A DNA stretch of 64,000 nucleotides from Actinophytocola sp. (GCF_009379765.1 NZ_WHTD01000017.1:1-64000); one strand, 5' to 3'. Counted from the stretch's first letter, positions 24,226 to 33,386 are shown. A program made the numbers and translations. The notes: generated from the sequence alone by a model not told the origin.

Positions 24226-24777
24226 CTAGATGCTGAAGAAGACTGTCTCACGCTCGCCCTGGAGCCGAATGTCGAACGCGTACCCGTCATCGGTGAGCCT
24301 CGCCACCAGCGTGCTGCGCCCCGGCTCCGGCACCGTGGCCAGCACCGGATCGTCCACATTGGACGGCTCGTCCGGCAGGTACACCCGGGTCACCACGCGG
24401 TCCAGCAGACCGCGGGCGAACACCGACAGGTCGATGTGCGGCGCCTGCAGCCGGCCGTCCGCGCCGGGCACCCGACCGGGCTTGACCGTCCGGACCCCCC
24501 ACCGGCCGCCGTCGTCGGTGAGGGAGCGGCCAAAACCGCGGAAGCCCGGCACCGGGCCGCGGGGGTCGTCCGGGTGGTCGAACCGGCCGTCGGGCGAGGC
24601 CTGCCAGCTCTCGATCAACGCGTCCGGCACGGGCTCGCCTGCGCCGTCGAAAACCATGCCGCGCAACCAGAAGGCGCCCGGGGCGCCCTCGGCGACCACA
24701 TCCGGACCGTCCAACCAGGTCAGTGCGTGCGAGAAGAACGGGCCCAGGGTCTGCGAAGGGGTCAACCCGTAGCTCAC
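24226..24777 (-). CDS. pcaG: Protocatechuate 3,4-dioxygenase, alpha subunit
   Basis: 183 residues. It contains LTPSQTLGPFFSHALTW, GMVFDGAGEPVPDALIESWQ and APHIDLSVFARGLLDRVVTR, the alpha-subunit signature that lacks the full iron ligand set carried by PcaH. It starts with GTG overlapping the pcaH stop (GTGA). With PcaH it forms the non-haem Fe(III) intradiol dioxygenase that cleaves protocatechuate to 3-carboxy-cis,cis-muconate. Confidence 0.93.
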   Translation of the reverse strand: MSYGLTPSQTLGPFFSHALTWLDGPDVVAEGAPGAFWLRGMVFDGAGEPVPDALIESWQASPDGRFDHPDDPRGPVPGFRGFGRSLTDDGGRWGVRTVKPGRVPGADGRLQAPHIDLSVFARGLLDRVVTRVYLPDEPSNVDDPVLATVPEPGRSTLVARLTDDGYAFDIRLQGERETVFFSI

Positions 24778-25484
24778 TGCGACTCCATCGGCGTCTGGTC
24801 CCGGCCACGCAGGACGATGTCGAACTTGTACGCCAGCGCCCATTCCGGCACCGTCTCGGACAGGTCGAACGACGAGATCATCCGTCCCCGGGCCGCCGCG
24901 GGAACCGCGTTGTAGATCGGGTCCTGGTAGAACAGCGGGTCGCCCGGGAAGTACATCTGGGTCACCAGGCGCTGCACGAACGCCCGGCCGAACAGGGAGA
25001 AGTGGATGTGCTGCGCGCGCCAGGCGTTCTCGTGGTTGCGCCACGGGTACGCGCCGGGCTTGAGCGTGACGAACCGGAAGTGCCCGGTCGAGTCGGTCAT
25101 GCAGCGCCCGACGCCGGTGAAGTTCGGGTCTAGCGGCGCCGGGTGTTGGTCGCGCGAGTGCGAGTAGCGGCCGGCCGAGTTGGCCTGCCACAGCTCCACG
25201 AGCGTGTCCGGCACCGCGCGGCCGTCGCTGTCGAGCACCCGGCCGTGCACGATGATGCGCTCGCCGAGCGGCTCGCCCTCGTGCTGCCTGGTCAGGTCGT
25301 GGTCGGTCGGCAGCACCCGCCCCTCCCCCAACGCCGGGCCGGTGATCTCGGTCAGCGTATGCGGCAGCGGCACGGGCTCCTGGCTCGGCGCACGCAGCAC
25401 GGTCGAGCCGTACCCCGGCGAGGCGAGCGGCGGGTGTGTCCCGCCGGGGTCGCGCCGGTAGCCGGGCACCACCAGATCCGTCAT
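24774..25484 (-). CDS. pcaH: Protocatechuate 3,4-dioxygenase, beta subunit
   Basis: 236 residues, the catalytic beta subunit. Iron ligands are visible as Tyr in NSAGRYSHSRDQ, Tyr in KPGAYPWRNHEN and His/His in RAQHIHFSLFG. The TLVELWQAN intradiol motif and RVLDSDGRAVPD are also present. Length equals the usual PcaH. ATG 25484 overlaps the pcaJ stop (ATGA), so pcaI-J-H-G is one coupled operon. Confidence 0.95.
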   Translation of the reverse strand: MTDLVVPGYRRDPGGTHPPLASPGYGSTVLRAPSQEPVPLPHTLTEITGPALGEGRVLPTDHDLTRQHEGEPLGERIIVHGRVLDSDGRAVPDTLVELWQANSAGRYSHSRDQHPAPLDPNFTGVGRCMTDSTGHFRFVTLKPGAYPWRNHENAWRAQHIHFSLFGRAFVQRLVTQMYFPGDPLFYQDPIYNAVPAAARGRMISSFDLSETVPEWALAYKFDIVLRGRDQTPMESQ

Positions 25485-26251
25485 GATGGACTCCCCTCCA
25501 CGAGCCGGCGCAGCACCGCCAGCTCCTCGTCGGTCGGCGGCTCGGTCACCGCCACCTCGTCGGCCACCTTGAGGCCCCAACCGGTCGCGGCGAGGACATC
25601 GGCCACCGCCACCCCAGGATGTACCCGGGTCAGCGTGAGCTCACGCGTGACCGGGTCGGGTTCGAGCACCGCGATGTCGGTGACCACCCGCACCGGCCCC
25701 TTGCCGCGCAGGCCGAGCCGCTCCCGCGAGCCGTGGCCGTCGCCGTAGCCGACCGAGGTGATGAAGTCGACCCGGTCCACGAACGTCCGCAGGCTCTGCC
25801 GGACCATGATGAACACCTCGCGGCAGGACGCCGCGATCTCCGGAGCGCCACCGGAACCCGGCAGCCGCACCCGCGGGTGCTTGTAGTCGCCGCCGATCAC
25901 CGTCGTGTTCAGGTTGCCGAAGCGGTCCAGCTGCGCGGCGGAGAGGAACCCGACGCCGATCCGGCCGGGCTGCAGCCAGTAGTTGAACACCTCCGGCACG
26001 CTCACCACGGCGTCCGCGGTCAGCGCCAGCTCACCGTCCCCGATGGACAGTGGCAGCACGGACGGCTTGGCGCCGATCGCGCCGGACTCGTAGACCAGCA
26101 CCAGGTCCGGCGCGTGCACCCGGCGGGCCAGGTTGGCCGCGGTGCTCGGCAGCCCGATGCCGACGAAGCACGACGTGTGGCCGGCGAGCGCCCGCGCGGC
26201 CTCTACCGACATCATCTCCTCGGCGGTCCATGTGATGGCGCGGTCCGTCAT
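25481..26251 (-). CDS. pcaJ: 3-oxoadipate CoA-transferase, subunit B
   Basis: 256 residues of the CoA-transferase family I beta subunit. The catalytic-glutamate region LVYESGAIG, LPSTAANLARR and GSGGAPEIAASCREVF are diagnostic. With PcaI it transfers CoA from succinyl-CoA to 3-oxoadipate. ATG 26251 overlaps the pcaI stop. Its position directly before pcaHG supports the pathway assignment over acetate or glutaconate CoA-transferases. Confidence 0.88.
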   Translation of the reverse strand: MTDRAITWTAEEMMSVEAARALAGHTSCFVGIGLPSTAANLARRVHAPDLVLVYESGAIGAKPSVLPLSIGDGELALTADAVVSVPEVFNYWLQPGRIGVGFLSAAQLDRFGNLNTTVIGGDYKHPRVRLPGSGGAPEIAASCREVFIMVRQSLRTFVDRVDFITSVGYGDGHGSRERLGLRGKGPVRVVTDIAVLEPDPVTRELTLTRVHPGVAVADVLAATGWGLKVADEVAVTEPPTDEELAVLRRLVEGSPS

Positions 26252-27066
26252 GCCGACTCCGCGGTCTCGTAGATGGTGTCGGCGAGCCAGGCGTTGAACG
26301 TCTCCCGGTCCCGGCTCACCTCGTCCCACGCGCGGTAGGCGTCGTTGTCGCGCTCGTAGTAGTCCTGTGCGTAGGACGGCCGCGCGCCGCCCGGCACCTC
26401 GGCCACCGCGGACACCACCCAGGTCGGCAGCACCACCGCGTCCGGCCGCGGCTCCAGCTCCTCGACGATCTCCTCGACGGTCACGAGCGACCGCGTCGAC
26501 GCGAGCACCGCCTCCTTCTGCACCCCCGCGAGGCCCCACAGCTGCACGTTGCCGCGCCGGTCGGCGCGCTGCGCGTGGATCACCGCGACGTCCGGCCGGA
26601 TCGCCGGCACCGCGGCGAGCTCCTCACCGGTGAACGGGCAGATGACGGTCCTGATCGTGTCGGTGTGCTCGGCGAGGTCGGTGCCCTGGTAGCCACGCAG
26701 CACCGCGAACGGCAGGTCGGAGGCGCCGGCCACGTACCGGTTCGCCATGCCCGCGTGACTGTGCTCGTCCAGCTCAAGCGGCGCTGGCCAGCCGTTCTCC
26801 ACCGCGTCCCGGAAGCGGTGCAACGAGCCGACGCCGGGGTTGCCGCCCCACGCGAACACCAGCCGGCGCGCGCAGCCGGCCCCGATCAACTGGTCGTAGA
26901 CGATGTCCGGGGTCATCCGGACCAGCGTGAGGTTGCGTCTCCGCTGGCGGATGATCTCCTGCCCCGCCCGCACCGGAATGAGGTGGGTGAAGCCTTCCAG
27001 CGCCACCGTGTCCCCGTCCCGCACCAGCTCGGCGATCCCGTCGGCCAGTCCCACCACCTCGGCCAC
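26248..27066 (-). CDS. pcaI: 3-oxoadipate CoA-transferase, subunit A
   Basis: 272 residues. The N-terminal GLADGIAELVRDGDTVALEG and the glycine-rich FAWGGNPGVGSLHRFRDAVE are the family I alpha-subunit features. GTG 27066 is chosen because GGGAGG lies 7 bp upstream; the upstream in-frame extension (MRRRGYLLCD...) would cover the promoter region. It is the first gene of the leftward pca operon. Confidence 0.88.
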   Translation of the reverse strand: MAEVVGLADGIAELVRDGDTVALEGFTHLIPVRAGQEIIRQRRRNLTLVRMTPDIVYDQLIGAGCARRLVFAWGGNPGVGSLHRFRDAVENGWPAPLELDEHSHAGMANRYVAGASDLPFAVLRGYQGTDLAEHTDTIRTVICPFTGEELAAVPAIRPDVAVIHAQRADRRGNVQLWGLAGVQKEAVLASTRSLVTVEEIVEELEPRPDAVVLPTWVVSAVAEVPGGARPSYAQDYYERDNDAYRAWDEVSRDRETFNAWLADTIYETAESA

Positions 27067-27140
27067 GAGCGGGCCTCCCGTGTTGTACGCATAACGAACG
27101 ACTGTTCTCTTGTCGCACAATAGGTAACCACGTCGTCGCA

Positions 27141-27192
27141 CGTCAATGTATTGACGGTCGGGTGGCGTACCTCTACGTTCTCCCTGAGAACG
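27141..27192. promoter_or_regulatory. Two palindromes in the pca / transporter divergent promoter
   Basis: CGTCAAT-GT-ATTGACG (27141-27156) and CGTTCTC-CCT-GAGAACG (27176-27192) are both perfect. They lie in the 187-bp region between pcaI and the divergent lipoprotein gene and are candidate binding sites for the IclR regulator. The ATTGACG arm also offers a -35-like TTGACG on the plus strand. Confidence 0.6.
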
Positions 27193-27253
27193 AGCGTGCG
27201 ATCTCCGAACAATGCCGTTTCAATCCTCTTCCCGGGTGGATGGAGTCCCGCCG

Positions 27254-28216
27254 ATGCGCCGACACCTCGCTGTTCTCTTGGCGACAACACTGCTCCTCAC
27301 GGCCGCGTGCGGCTCGGACGACGGCGGGGGCGAAGCCTCCGGTGACTCCGGCCAGCCGGACAAGGTCACCGTCGGGGTGATCCCCATCCTGGACGTCGCG
27401 CCGATCTACCTCGGCGTGGAGAAGGGCTTCTTCGAGAAGCGCAACATCGACATCACGCTCGAACAGGCCGAGGGCGGCGCGGCGATCGTGCCGGCGGTGG
27501 TCGCGGGCCAGTACCAGTTCGGCTTCAGCAACATGATCTCGTTGCTGCTGGCGCACTCCCAGGGCCTGCCGCTCAAGGTGGTGTCCAACGGGGTCAACTC
27601 CACCGGGGTGGAGGACGAGGACTTCGCCGCGCTGATGGTCAAGGGCGACAGTCCCATCGAGAGCCCGGCCGACCTCGAGGGCAAGACGGTCGCGGCGAAC
27701 ACGCTGAAGAACATCGTGGACACCAGCGTCCGCGCGTCGGTGCGCAAGGCGGGCGCCGACCCGGCCAAGGTGAAGTTCGCCGCGCTGCCGTTCCCCGACC
27801 AGCCGGGCGCGCTCGCGTCCGGCCGGGTCGACGCGGTGTTCGTGGTCGAGCCGTTCCAGCAGGCGGTGCTGGCCGAAGGTGGCCGCAAGATCGCCTCCAG
27901 CTACGTCGACGCGGCGCCGAACCTCACCGTGGCCGCGTACTTCGCCTCGCAGCAGCTGATCGGTGACAACCCGGACCTGGTCAAGCGGTTCGGCGAGGCC
28001 ATGCAGGAGGCACTGTCCTATGCGGACTCCCACCCGGAGGAGGCGCGGGAGATCATCGGCAGCTACACCGACATCGCGCCCGACGTGATCGCCAAGGTCA
28101 CGCTGCCGAAGTGGCCCGCCGACGTGAACAAGGAGTCCGTGCAGACGCTGGCCGACCTGGCGCTCGAGGACGGCCTGCTGTCCGAGGCGGCGGATGTGGA
28201 CGCACTGCTGTCGTGA
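27254..28216 (+). CDS. NMT1/SsuA-type ABC transporter substrate-binding lipoprotein
   Basis: 320 residues. MRRHLAVLLATTLLLTAACG contains a lipoprotein signal with lipobox TAAC, then a SDDGGGEASG linker and a type II periplasmic-binding fold (VTVGVIPILDVAPIYLGVEK, FGFSNMISLLLAHSQG, VDAVFVVEPFQQAVL). It is the first gene of the rightward operon importer-aldh-pobA-metE-like. The ligand is probably an aromatic carboxylate or aldehyde-derived acid, inferred from the downstream genes; sulfonate and pyrimidine-precursor binders share the fold. Confidence 0.88.
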   Translation: MRRHLAVLLATTLLLTAACGSDDGGGEASGDSGQPDKVTVGVIPILDVAPIYLGVEKGFFEKRNIDITLEQAEGGAAIVPAVVAGQYQFGFSNMISLLLAHSQGLPLKVVSNGVNSTGVEDEDFAALMVKGDSPIESPADLEGKTVAANTLKNIVDTSVRASVRKAGADPAKVKFAALPFPDQPGALASGRVDAVFVVEPFQQAVLAEGGRKIASSYVDAAPNLTVAAYFASQQLIGDNPDLVKRFGEAMQEALSYADSHPEEAREIIGSYTDIAPDVIAKVTLPKWPADVNKESVQTLADLALEDGLLSEAADVDALLS

Positions 28217-28986
28217 GAGGGTCGAGGGTCTTTCTGGGTGTGGCGGGGCTGGTCGGCTTCGGCCTCCTGCTGGAGGTGGTGCCGCGGATCGGGCTCGTGT
28301 CCGAGCGGTACGCCCCGCCCACCAGCCGGATCCTCGCCACGCTCGCCGAGCAGGCGGCGGAACAACAGTTCTGGCTCGCCGTGTGGGACACGGTCCGCAC
28401 GTGGCTCTTGGGTCTGGCCATCGCGGTGGCACTCGGGGTGGTCGTCGGTGTTCTCGTCGGCACCATCCCGATCCTGCGTGCGGCGACGTCGTCCACCATC
28501 GAGTTCCTGCGGCCGATCCCGTCGGTGGCGCTGATCCCGCTCGTGGTGGTGCTGTACGGCTCGACGATCACCTCGACGCTCGTGCTGGTCGTCTACGCCG
28601 CGTTCTGGCAGGTGCTCATCCAGGTGCTGCACGGGGTCGCCGACATCGACCCGGTCGCCCGCGACACCGCCCGCTCCTACCGGCTCGGCCGCTGGGACCA
28701 GGTGCGCTACCTGGTCTGGCCGACCGCGCTCCCCTACGTCGTGACGGGTGTCCGGCTGGCCGCGACGGTGGCGTTGATCCTCGCGATCACCGGCGAGCTG
28801 GTCATCGGCTCGCCGGGCCTCGGCCAGGAGATCGCCACGGCCCGGTCGAGCGGCGCGGTGCCGGCGATGTACGCCCTGATCGTGGTGACCGGCGTGTTCG
28901 GCGTGGCGGCGAACCTCCTGACCCGCGCGGCCGAACGGCGCGCGCTGCACTGGCACCCGGCGATGCGGGTGGAGGTGCCGGCATGA
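28213..28986 (+). CDS. ABC importer permease 1 (SsuC/TauC type)
   Basis: 257 residues, six predicted membrane segments. The BPD_transp_1 EAA-loop region reads DIDPVARDTARSYRLGRWDQ. GTG 28213 overlaps the lipoprotein stop. Its partner permease gene follows only after a 190-bp repeat-bearing insertion (28987-29176), an unusual gap in an otherwise overlapping operon. Confidence 0.88.
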   Translation: MRGSRVFLGVAGLVGFGLLLEVVPRIGLVSERYAPPTSRILATLAEQAAEQQFWLAVWDTVRTWLLGLAIAVALGVVVGVLVGTIPILRAATSSTIEFLRPIPSVALIPLVVVLYGSTITSTLVLVVYAAFWQVLIQVLHGVADIDPVARDTARSYRLGRWDQVRYLVWPTALPYVVTGVRLAATVALILAITGELVIGSPGLGQEIATARSSGAVPAMYALIVVTGVFGVAANLLTRAAERRALHWHPAMRVEVPA

Positions 28987-28996
28987 CCACACCAAA

Positions 28997-29163
28997 CCCG
29001 CGAGTCCAACGTTCCCGACCCGCGTGTCCAACGCTCGGGACCCCTGAGTTCGCCGTTCGCGACCCGAGGCCGGCGCACGAAACGTTGGACTCGCGGGTTC
29101 TGAGCGTTGGACTCGCGGGTTCTGAGCGTTGGACTCGCGGGTTCCGAGTGTTGGACTCGCGGG
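28997..29163. repeat. GTTGGACTCGCGGG repeat array, locus 2 (inside an operon)
   Basis: Two inverted cores (28997-29010; 29019-29032 with one mismatch) face four direct cores at 29084, 29106, 29128 and 29150, which have an exact 22-bp period and spacers TTCTGAGC, TTCTGAGC, TTCCGAGT. The inverted and direct blocks are about 50 bp apart and could form long hairpins. The array separates the two permease genes of one ABC importer. Confidence 0.88.
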
Positions 29164-29176
29164 TGGGGGTGGGCTC

Positions 29177-29956
29177 GTGACCGCCGGGGTGCTCAGGCGG
29201 GTCGGGCTCGCGCTCGGGCTGCCGATCGTGCTCGTCGTCGCGTGGTGGTTCACCAGTGCCAGCTCCACCGACTTCTACTTCCCGCCGCTGAGGAAGATCC
29301 TCGAGGTCTTCCCGGACACCTGGTTCGGCGCGCGCATGTACGACGACGTGCTGCCCAGCCTCGGCCGGCTCGGGGTCGGGTACGCCGCCGCGCTCGTGCT
29401 CGGCATCGGCATCGGCATGGCGATCGGGTCGAGCCGGTGGCTGCGCGCGCTCGTCGAGCCGCTGCTGGAGTTCCTCCGCGCGATCCCGCCGCCCGTGCTG
29501 GTCCCGATCCTGGTGCTCATCGCCGGCATCGGGAACACGATGAAGATCCTCGTCATCATCTCGGGCTGCCTCTGGCCGGTCCTGCTCAACGCCGTCGAGG
29601 GCGTGCGTGCGGTCGACGAGGTCCTCGCCGACACGTGTCGCTCCTACCGGATCCGCGGCCGGCTGCGCTGGTGGCACCTGGTGCTGCGCTCGGCGAGCCC
29701 GCAGATCGTCGCCGGCGCGCGGCAGGCGCTGTCGGTCGGGATCATCCTCATGGTCATCAGCGAGATGTTCGCCGCGAGCAGCGGTATCGGCTTCACCGTC
29801 ATCCAGTTCAAGGACGGCTTCCAGATCCCCCAGATGTGGAGCGGCGTGATCCTGCTCGGCCTGCTGGGTGTGCTGCTGTCGGTGCTGTTCCGGATCGCCG
29901 AGCACCAGGTGCTCGGCTGGTACCACGGCAGCCGGGCCCAACAGAAGGAGCGATGA
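29177..29956 (+). CDS. ABC importer permease 2 (SsuC/TauC type)
   Basis: 259 residues, six predicted membrane segments. EAA loop: ADTCRSYRIRGRLRWWHLVL. GTG 29177 is chosen because homologues start near TAGVLRRVGLALGLPIV; an upstream in-frame ATG (29129) would translate repeat DNA. Its stop overlaps the ATPase gene start. With permease 1 it gives a heterodimeric channel. Confidence 0.88.
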   Translation: MTAGVLRRVGLALGLPIVLVVAWWFTSASSTDFYFPPLRKILEVFPDTWFGARMYDDVLPSLGRLGVGYAAALVLGIGIGMAIGSSRWLRALVEPLLEFLRAIPPPVLVPILVLIAGIGNTMKILVIISGCLWPVLLNAVEGVRAVDEVLADTCRSYRIRGRLRWWHLVLRSASPQIVAGARQALSVGIILMVISEMFAASSGIGFTVIQFKDGFQIPQMWSGVILLGLLGVLLSVLFRIAEHQVLGWYHGSRAQQKER

Positions 29957-30747
29957 TGCTCGCCGTCAAGGAGCTCCACAAGGTCTACGGAGGCGGCCCG
30001 GGCGGTCGCGGCCGCCGGGTCGAGGCCATCGGCGAGGTCAGCTTCGCCGTCGAGGAGGGCAGCTTCGTCTGCGTCGTCGGCCCGTCGGGCTGCGGCAAGA
30101 CCACCTTGCTGCGCTGCATCGCGGGCCTGCTGCCGCCGACGAGCGGCGAGGTCGAGGTCGACGGCGCCCGCGTCACCGGCCCGCCGGACGGGCTCGCCGT
30201 GGTGTTCCAGGAGTACGGCCGCAGCCTCTTCCCGTGGCTGCGGGTCGCGGACAACGTCGAGCTGCCGCTGCGGGCCGCCGGCACGGCCAAGGACAAGCGA
30301 CGGCGGATGGTCGACGAGGCGCTGCACGCGGTCGGGCTCGGCGACGCGCACCAGGCGTACCCGTGGCAGCTGTCCGGCGGCATGCAGCAGCGGGTCGCGA
30401 TCGCCCGCGCGGTCGCCTACCAGCCGCGGGTGCTGCTGATGGACGAGCCGTTCGCCGCGGTCGACGCGCAGACCCGGGCCGACCTCGAGGACCTGATCCG
30501 CTCGGTGCACCAGCAGCTGGGCATCACGATGCTGTTCGTCACCCACGACATCGACGAGGCGGTGTACCTCGGCGAGCGGGTGATCATGCTGTCCTCCTCG
30601 CCGACCCACGTGGCCGAGGACCTCGTCATCGACCTGCCGGCCGAGCGCGACCAGCTCACCACCCGCGGCGACGCCCGGTTCACCGAGCTGCGCGGCCGGG
30701 TGTACGCCCAGATCCAGAAGGCCAAGCAGGAAGGGAAGACGCGATGA
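29956..30747 (+). CDS. ABC importer ATP-binding protein (SsuB/TauB type)
   Basis: 263 residues. Walker A GPSGCGKTTLL, Q-loop VVFQEYGRSLFPW, signature LSGGMQQRVAIARA, Walker B LLMDEPFAAVD and the THDIDEAVYL switch are all intact. ATG 29956 has AAGGAG 5 bp upstream; ATG 29953 is also possible. It overlaps the aldehyde dehydrogenase gene start by 4 bp. Confidence 0.92.
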   Translation: MLAVKELHKVYGGGPGGRGRRVEAIGEVSFAVEEGSFVCVVGPSGCGKTTLLRCIAGLLPPTSGEVEVDGARVTGPPDGLAVVFQEYGRSLFPWLRVADNVELPLRAAGTAKDKRRRMVDEALHAVGLGDAHQAYPWQLSGGMQQRVAIARAVAYQPRVLLMDEPFAAVDAQTRADLEDLIRSVHQQLGITMLFVTHDIDEAVYLGERVIMLSSSPTHVAEDLVIDLPAERDQLTTRGDARFTELRGRVYAQIQKAKQEGKTR

Positions 30748-32201
30748 CGGCCGTACTCGACCCCGGCACCTTCGCCGGCAGTGTCTACAGTGGAGGGTGG
30801 GTCGCCGCGCACGGCGGTGCCGCCCCCATCGTCGAGCCGGCCACCGGCGCCGAGCTCGGCAGCACCGGCGTCGCCGACGCCGAGGACGTCACCGCGGCCT
30901 GCGCCGCGGCCGCCGCCGCGCAGCGCGACTGGGCCGCGGCGAGCTTCGCCGACCGCGCCGCCGTGCTGCGCCGCGCCGGCGCGCTGATCGAGGAGCACGC
31001 CGACGAGCTGCGCGGCTGGGTCACCCGGGAGACCGGCGCGGTCGCCGGCCTCGCCGGGTTCGCGGTCGGCGTCGCCGCGCAGGAGTGCTACGAGGCCGCC
31101 GCGCTCGCGTCCCGGCCGCCGGGCGAGATCCTGCCCACCGCCGAGCCGCGACTGTCGCTGCTGCGCCGGGTCCCGGTCGGCGTCGTCGGCGTGATCTCGC
31201 CGTTCAACGTGCCGCTGATCCTGTCGATCCGCTCGGTCGCGCCCGCGCTCGCACTCGGCAACGCGGTGGTGCTCAAGCCCGACCTGCGCACGCCGGTGAG
31301 CGGCGGGTTCGCGATCGCCGGCGTGCTCGCCGAGGCGGGCCTGCCCGACGGCGTGCTGCACGTGCTGCCCGGCGGCGCCGAGGCCGGCATCGCGCTCGTG
31401 GCCGACCCTCGGGTGCGGGTCGTGTCGTTCACCGGGTCCAGCCGGACCGGCCGCGCGGTCGCCGAACTGGCCGCCCGCCACCTCAAGCGGGTGCACCTGG
31501 AGCTCGGCGGCAACTCGGCGCTGGTCGTGCTGGACGACGCGGACATCGACCGCGCGGTGTCCGCCGCCGCCTGGGGCTCCTACCTGCACCAGGGCCAGAT
31601 CTGCATGACCGTCGGCCGGCACCTGGTGCACGAGAGCGTCGCCGACTCCTATGTGGAGGCGCTGTCCGCGCACGCCAACGCGCTGCCGGTCGGCGACCCC
31701 ACCGGCGAGGTCGCGCTCGGCCCGCTGATCGACGCCGGCCAGCGGGACAAGGTGCACTCGCTCGTGACGTCCACTGTGGACGCCGGAGCCCGGCTCGCGG
31801 CCGGCGGCAGCTACGACGGCCTGTTCTACCGGCCGACCGTGCTCGACGGCGTGCGCACCGACATGCCGGCCTACGCCAACGAGGTGTTCGGCCCGGTCGC
31901 GCCGATCGTCCGGTTCGCCGACGCCGAGGAGGCGGTGCGGCTCGCGGCGGAGAGCGAGTACGGCCTGTCGCTCTCGATCCTCACCGGCGACGCGATGCGC
32001 GGCCTCGCGCTCGCCGAGCGGATCCCGACCGGCATCGTGCACATCAACGACCAGACCGTGAACGACGAGGCCGTCGCGCCCTTCGGCGGCGTGCTGGACT
32101 CCGGCACCGGCGCCCGGTTCGGCGGCTCGGCGAACCTCGACGCGTTCACCGACTCGCGCTGGATCACCATGCGCGGCCAGATCCCGGAATACCCTTTCTA
32201 G
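30744..32201 (+). CDS. Aromatic aldehyde dehydrogenase (benzaldehyde/vanillin type)
   Basis: 485 residues of the NAD(P)-dependent ALDH superfamily. ISPFNVPLILSIRSVAPALA, the cofactor motif FTGSSRTGRAVA, glutamate in LELGGNS and nucleophile Cys in HQGQICMTVGR are present. Its closest resemblance is to benzaldehyde, salicylaldehyde or vanillin dehydrogenases. Between an importer and pobA it most likely makes 4-hydroxybenzoate or a related acid from the aldehyde. It is coupled to neighbours on both sides. Confidence 0.88.
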   Translation: MTAVLDPGTFAGSVYSGGWVAAHGGAAPIVEPATGAELGSTGVADAEDVTAACAAAAAAQRDWAAASFADRAAVLRRAGALIEEHADELRGWVTRETGAVAGLAGFAVGVAAQECYEAAALASRPPGEILPTAEPRLSLLRRVPVGVVGVISPFNVPLILSIRSVAPALALGNAVVLKPDLRTPVSGGFAIAGVLAEAGLPDGVLHVLPGGAEAGIALVADPRVRVVSFTGSSRTGRAVAELAARHLKRVHLELGGNSALVVLDDADIDRAVSAAAWGSYLHQGQICMTVGRHLVHESVADSYVEALSAHANALPVGDPTGEVALGPLIDAGQRDKVHSLVTSTVDAGARLAAGGSYDGLFYRPTVLDGVRTDMPAYANEVFGPVAPIVRFADAEEAVRLAAESEYGLSLSILTGDAMRGLALAERIPTGIVHINDQTVNDEAVAPFGGVLDSGTGARFGGSANLDAFTDSRWITMRGQIPEYPF

Positions 32202-33386
32202 ATGCCCCGCACCCAGGTAGCGATCCTCGGCGCCGGTCCGGCCGGCCTGCTGCTCGCCCACCTGCTGCACCTGCGCGGCATCGACTCGGTCGTGCTGGAG
32301 CGGCACACCCGCCCCTACGTCGAGGCGCGGATCAGGGCCGGCGTGCTCGAGCAGGGCAGCGTCGACCTGCTGACGAAGGTGGGCCTGGCCGACCGGCTGC
32401 ACCGGGAGCGCCTGGTGCACCACGGGCTGGAGCTGCTGTTCGACGGCGTAGGCCACCACCTGCCGCTCACCGAGCTGGCCGGCCGGGAGCTGACGATCTA
32501 CGGTCAGCACGAGCTGGTGAAGGACCTCGTGGCGGCGCGGCTGGAGACCGGGCGACCGCTGCTGTTCGACACGCCCGCGGTCGGCATCGACGGCCTGGAC
32601 ACCGACTCGCCCGTGGTCCGCTACGTCCACAACGGACAGACGGTGGAGCTGCACTGCGACGTCGTCGCGGGCTGCGACGGCTTCCACGGGGCGAGCCGGC
32701 CGGCGGCTCGCGGGCTCACGACCTACGAGCACGTGTACCCGTACGCGTGGCTCGGCGTGCTGGCCGAGGTCGCCCCGTCGTCCGAGGAGCTGATCTACGC
32801 CTCGCACGACCGAGGGTTCGCGCTGCACAGCATGCGCTCCCCCACCCTCACCCGGCTCTACCTGCAGGTGGCGCCGGACGAGCAGGTGTCGGCGTGGCCG
32901 GACGAGCGGGTCTGGTCGGAGCTGGCCACCCGGCTCGACCGCACGACCGGCTTCGCGCTGACCGAGGGCCCGATCGTCGACAAGGCCGTCGCCGCGCTGC
33001 GCAGCTTCGTGGTCGAGCCGATGCGCTACCGGCGGCTGTTCCTCGCGGGCGACGCCGCGCACATCGTGCCGGCCACCGGTGCGAAGGGGCTGAACCTGGC
33101 GGTCGTGGACGTGGCGGTGCTGGCGTCCGCGCTGGGCCGCTGGTTCGCCGACGGCGACCCCGCCGGTCTCGAGTCCTATTCGGACACATGTCTGTCGCGG
33201 GTGTGGCGGGTACAGCACTTCTCGTGGTGGATGACCTCGATGCTGCACCGCGCGCCGGACGCGGACCCGTTCACCCGCCGGCTGCAGCTGTCCCAGCTGC
33301 GCTACCTGACCAGCTCGGCCGCCGCCGCGACGTCCTTCGCGGAGAACTACGTCGGCCTGCCGTTCCCGGATTGGAGCTTTCAATGA
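32202..33386 (+). CDS. pobA: 4-hydroxybenzoate 3-monooxygenase
   Basis: 394 residues, the same length as the Pseudomonas enzyme. FAD motifs: GAGPAGLLLAHLL (residues 10-22), the pobA-specific RIRAGVLEQGSVDLL, the middle DG motif in VAGCDGFHGASR, and GDAAHIVPATGAKGLNLA. It hydroxylates 4-hydroxybenzoate to protocatechuate, feeding pcaHG on the other side of the locus. It starts immediately after the aldehyde dehydrogenase stop. Confidence 0.95.
   Translation: MPRTQVAILGAGPAGLLLAHLLHLRGIDSVVLERHTRPYVEARIRAGVLEQGSVDLLTKVGLADRLHRERLVHHGLELLFDGVGHHLPLTELAGRELTIYGQHELVKDLVAARLETGRPLLFDTPAVGIDGLDTDSPVVRYVHNGQTVELHCDVVAGCDGFHGASRPAARGLTTYEHVYPYAWLGVLAEVAPSSEELIYASHDRGFALHSMRSPTLTRLYLQVAPDEQVSAWPDERVWSELATRLDRTTGFALTEGPIVDKAVAALRSFVVEPMRYRRLFLAGDAAHIVPATGAKGLNLAVVDVAVLASALGRWFADGDPAGLESYSDTCLSRVWRVQHFSWWMTSMLHRAPDADPFTRRLQLSQLRYLTSSAAAATSFAENYVGLPFPDWSFQ

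Noticed and set aside
23044-29163. A biosynthetic gene cluster or phage-defence island
   Set aside because: The genes form a standard protocatechuate/4-hydroxybenzoate catabolic cluster. No core biosynthetic or linked defence genes are present.
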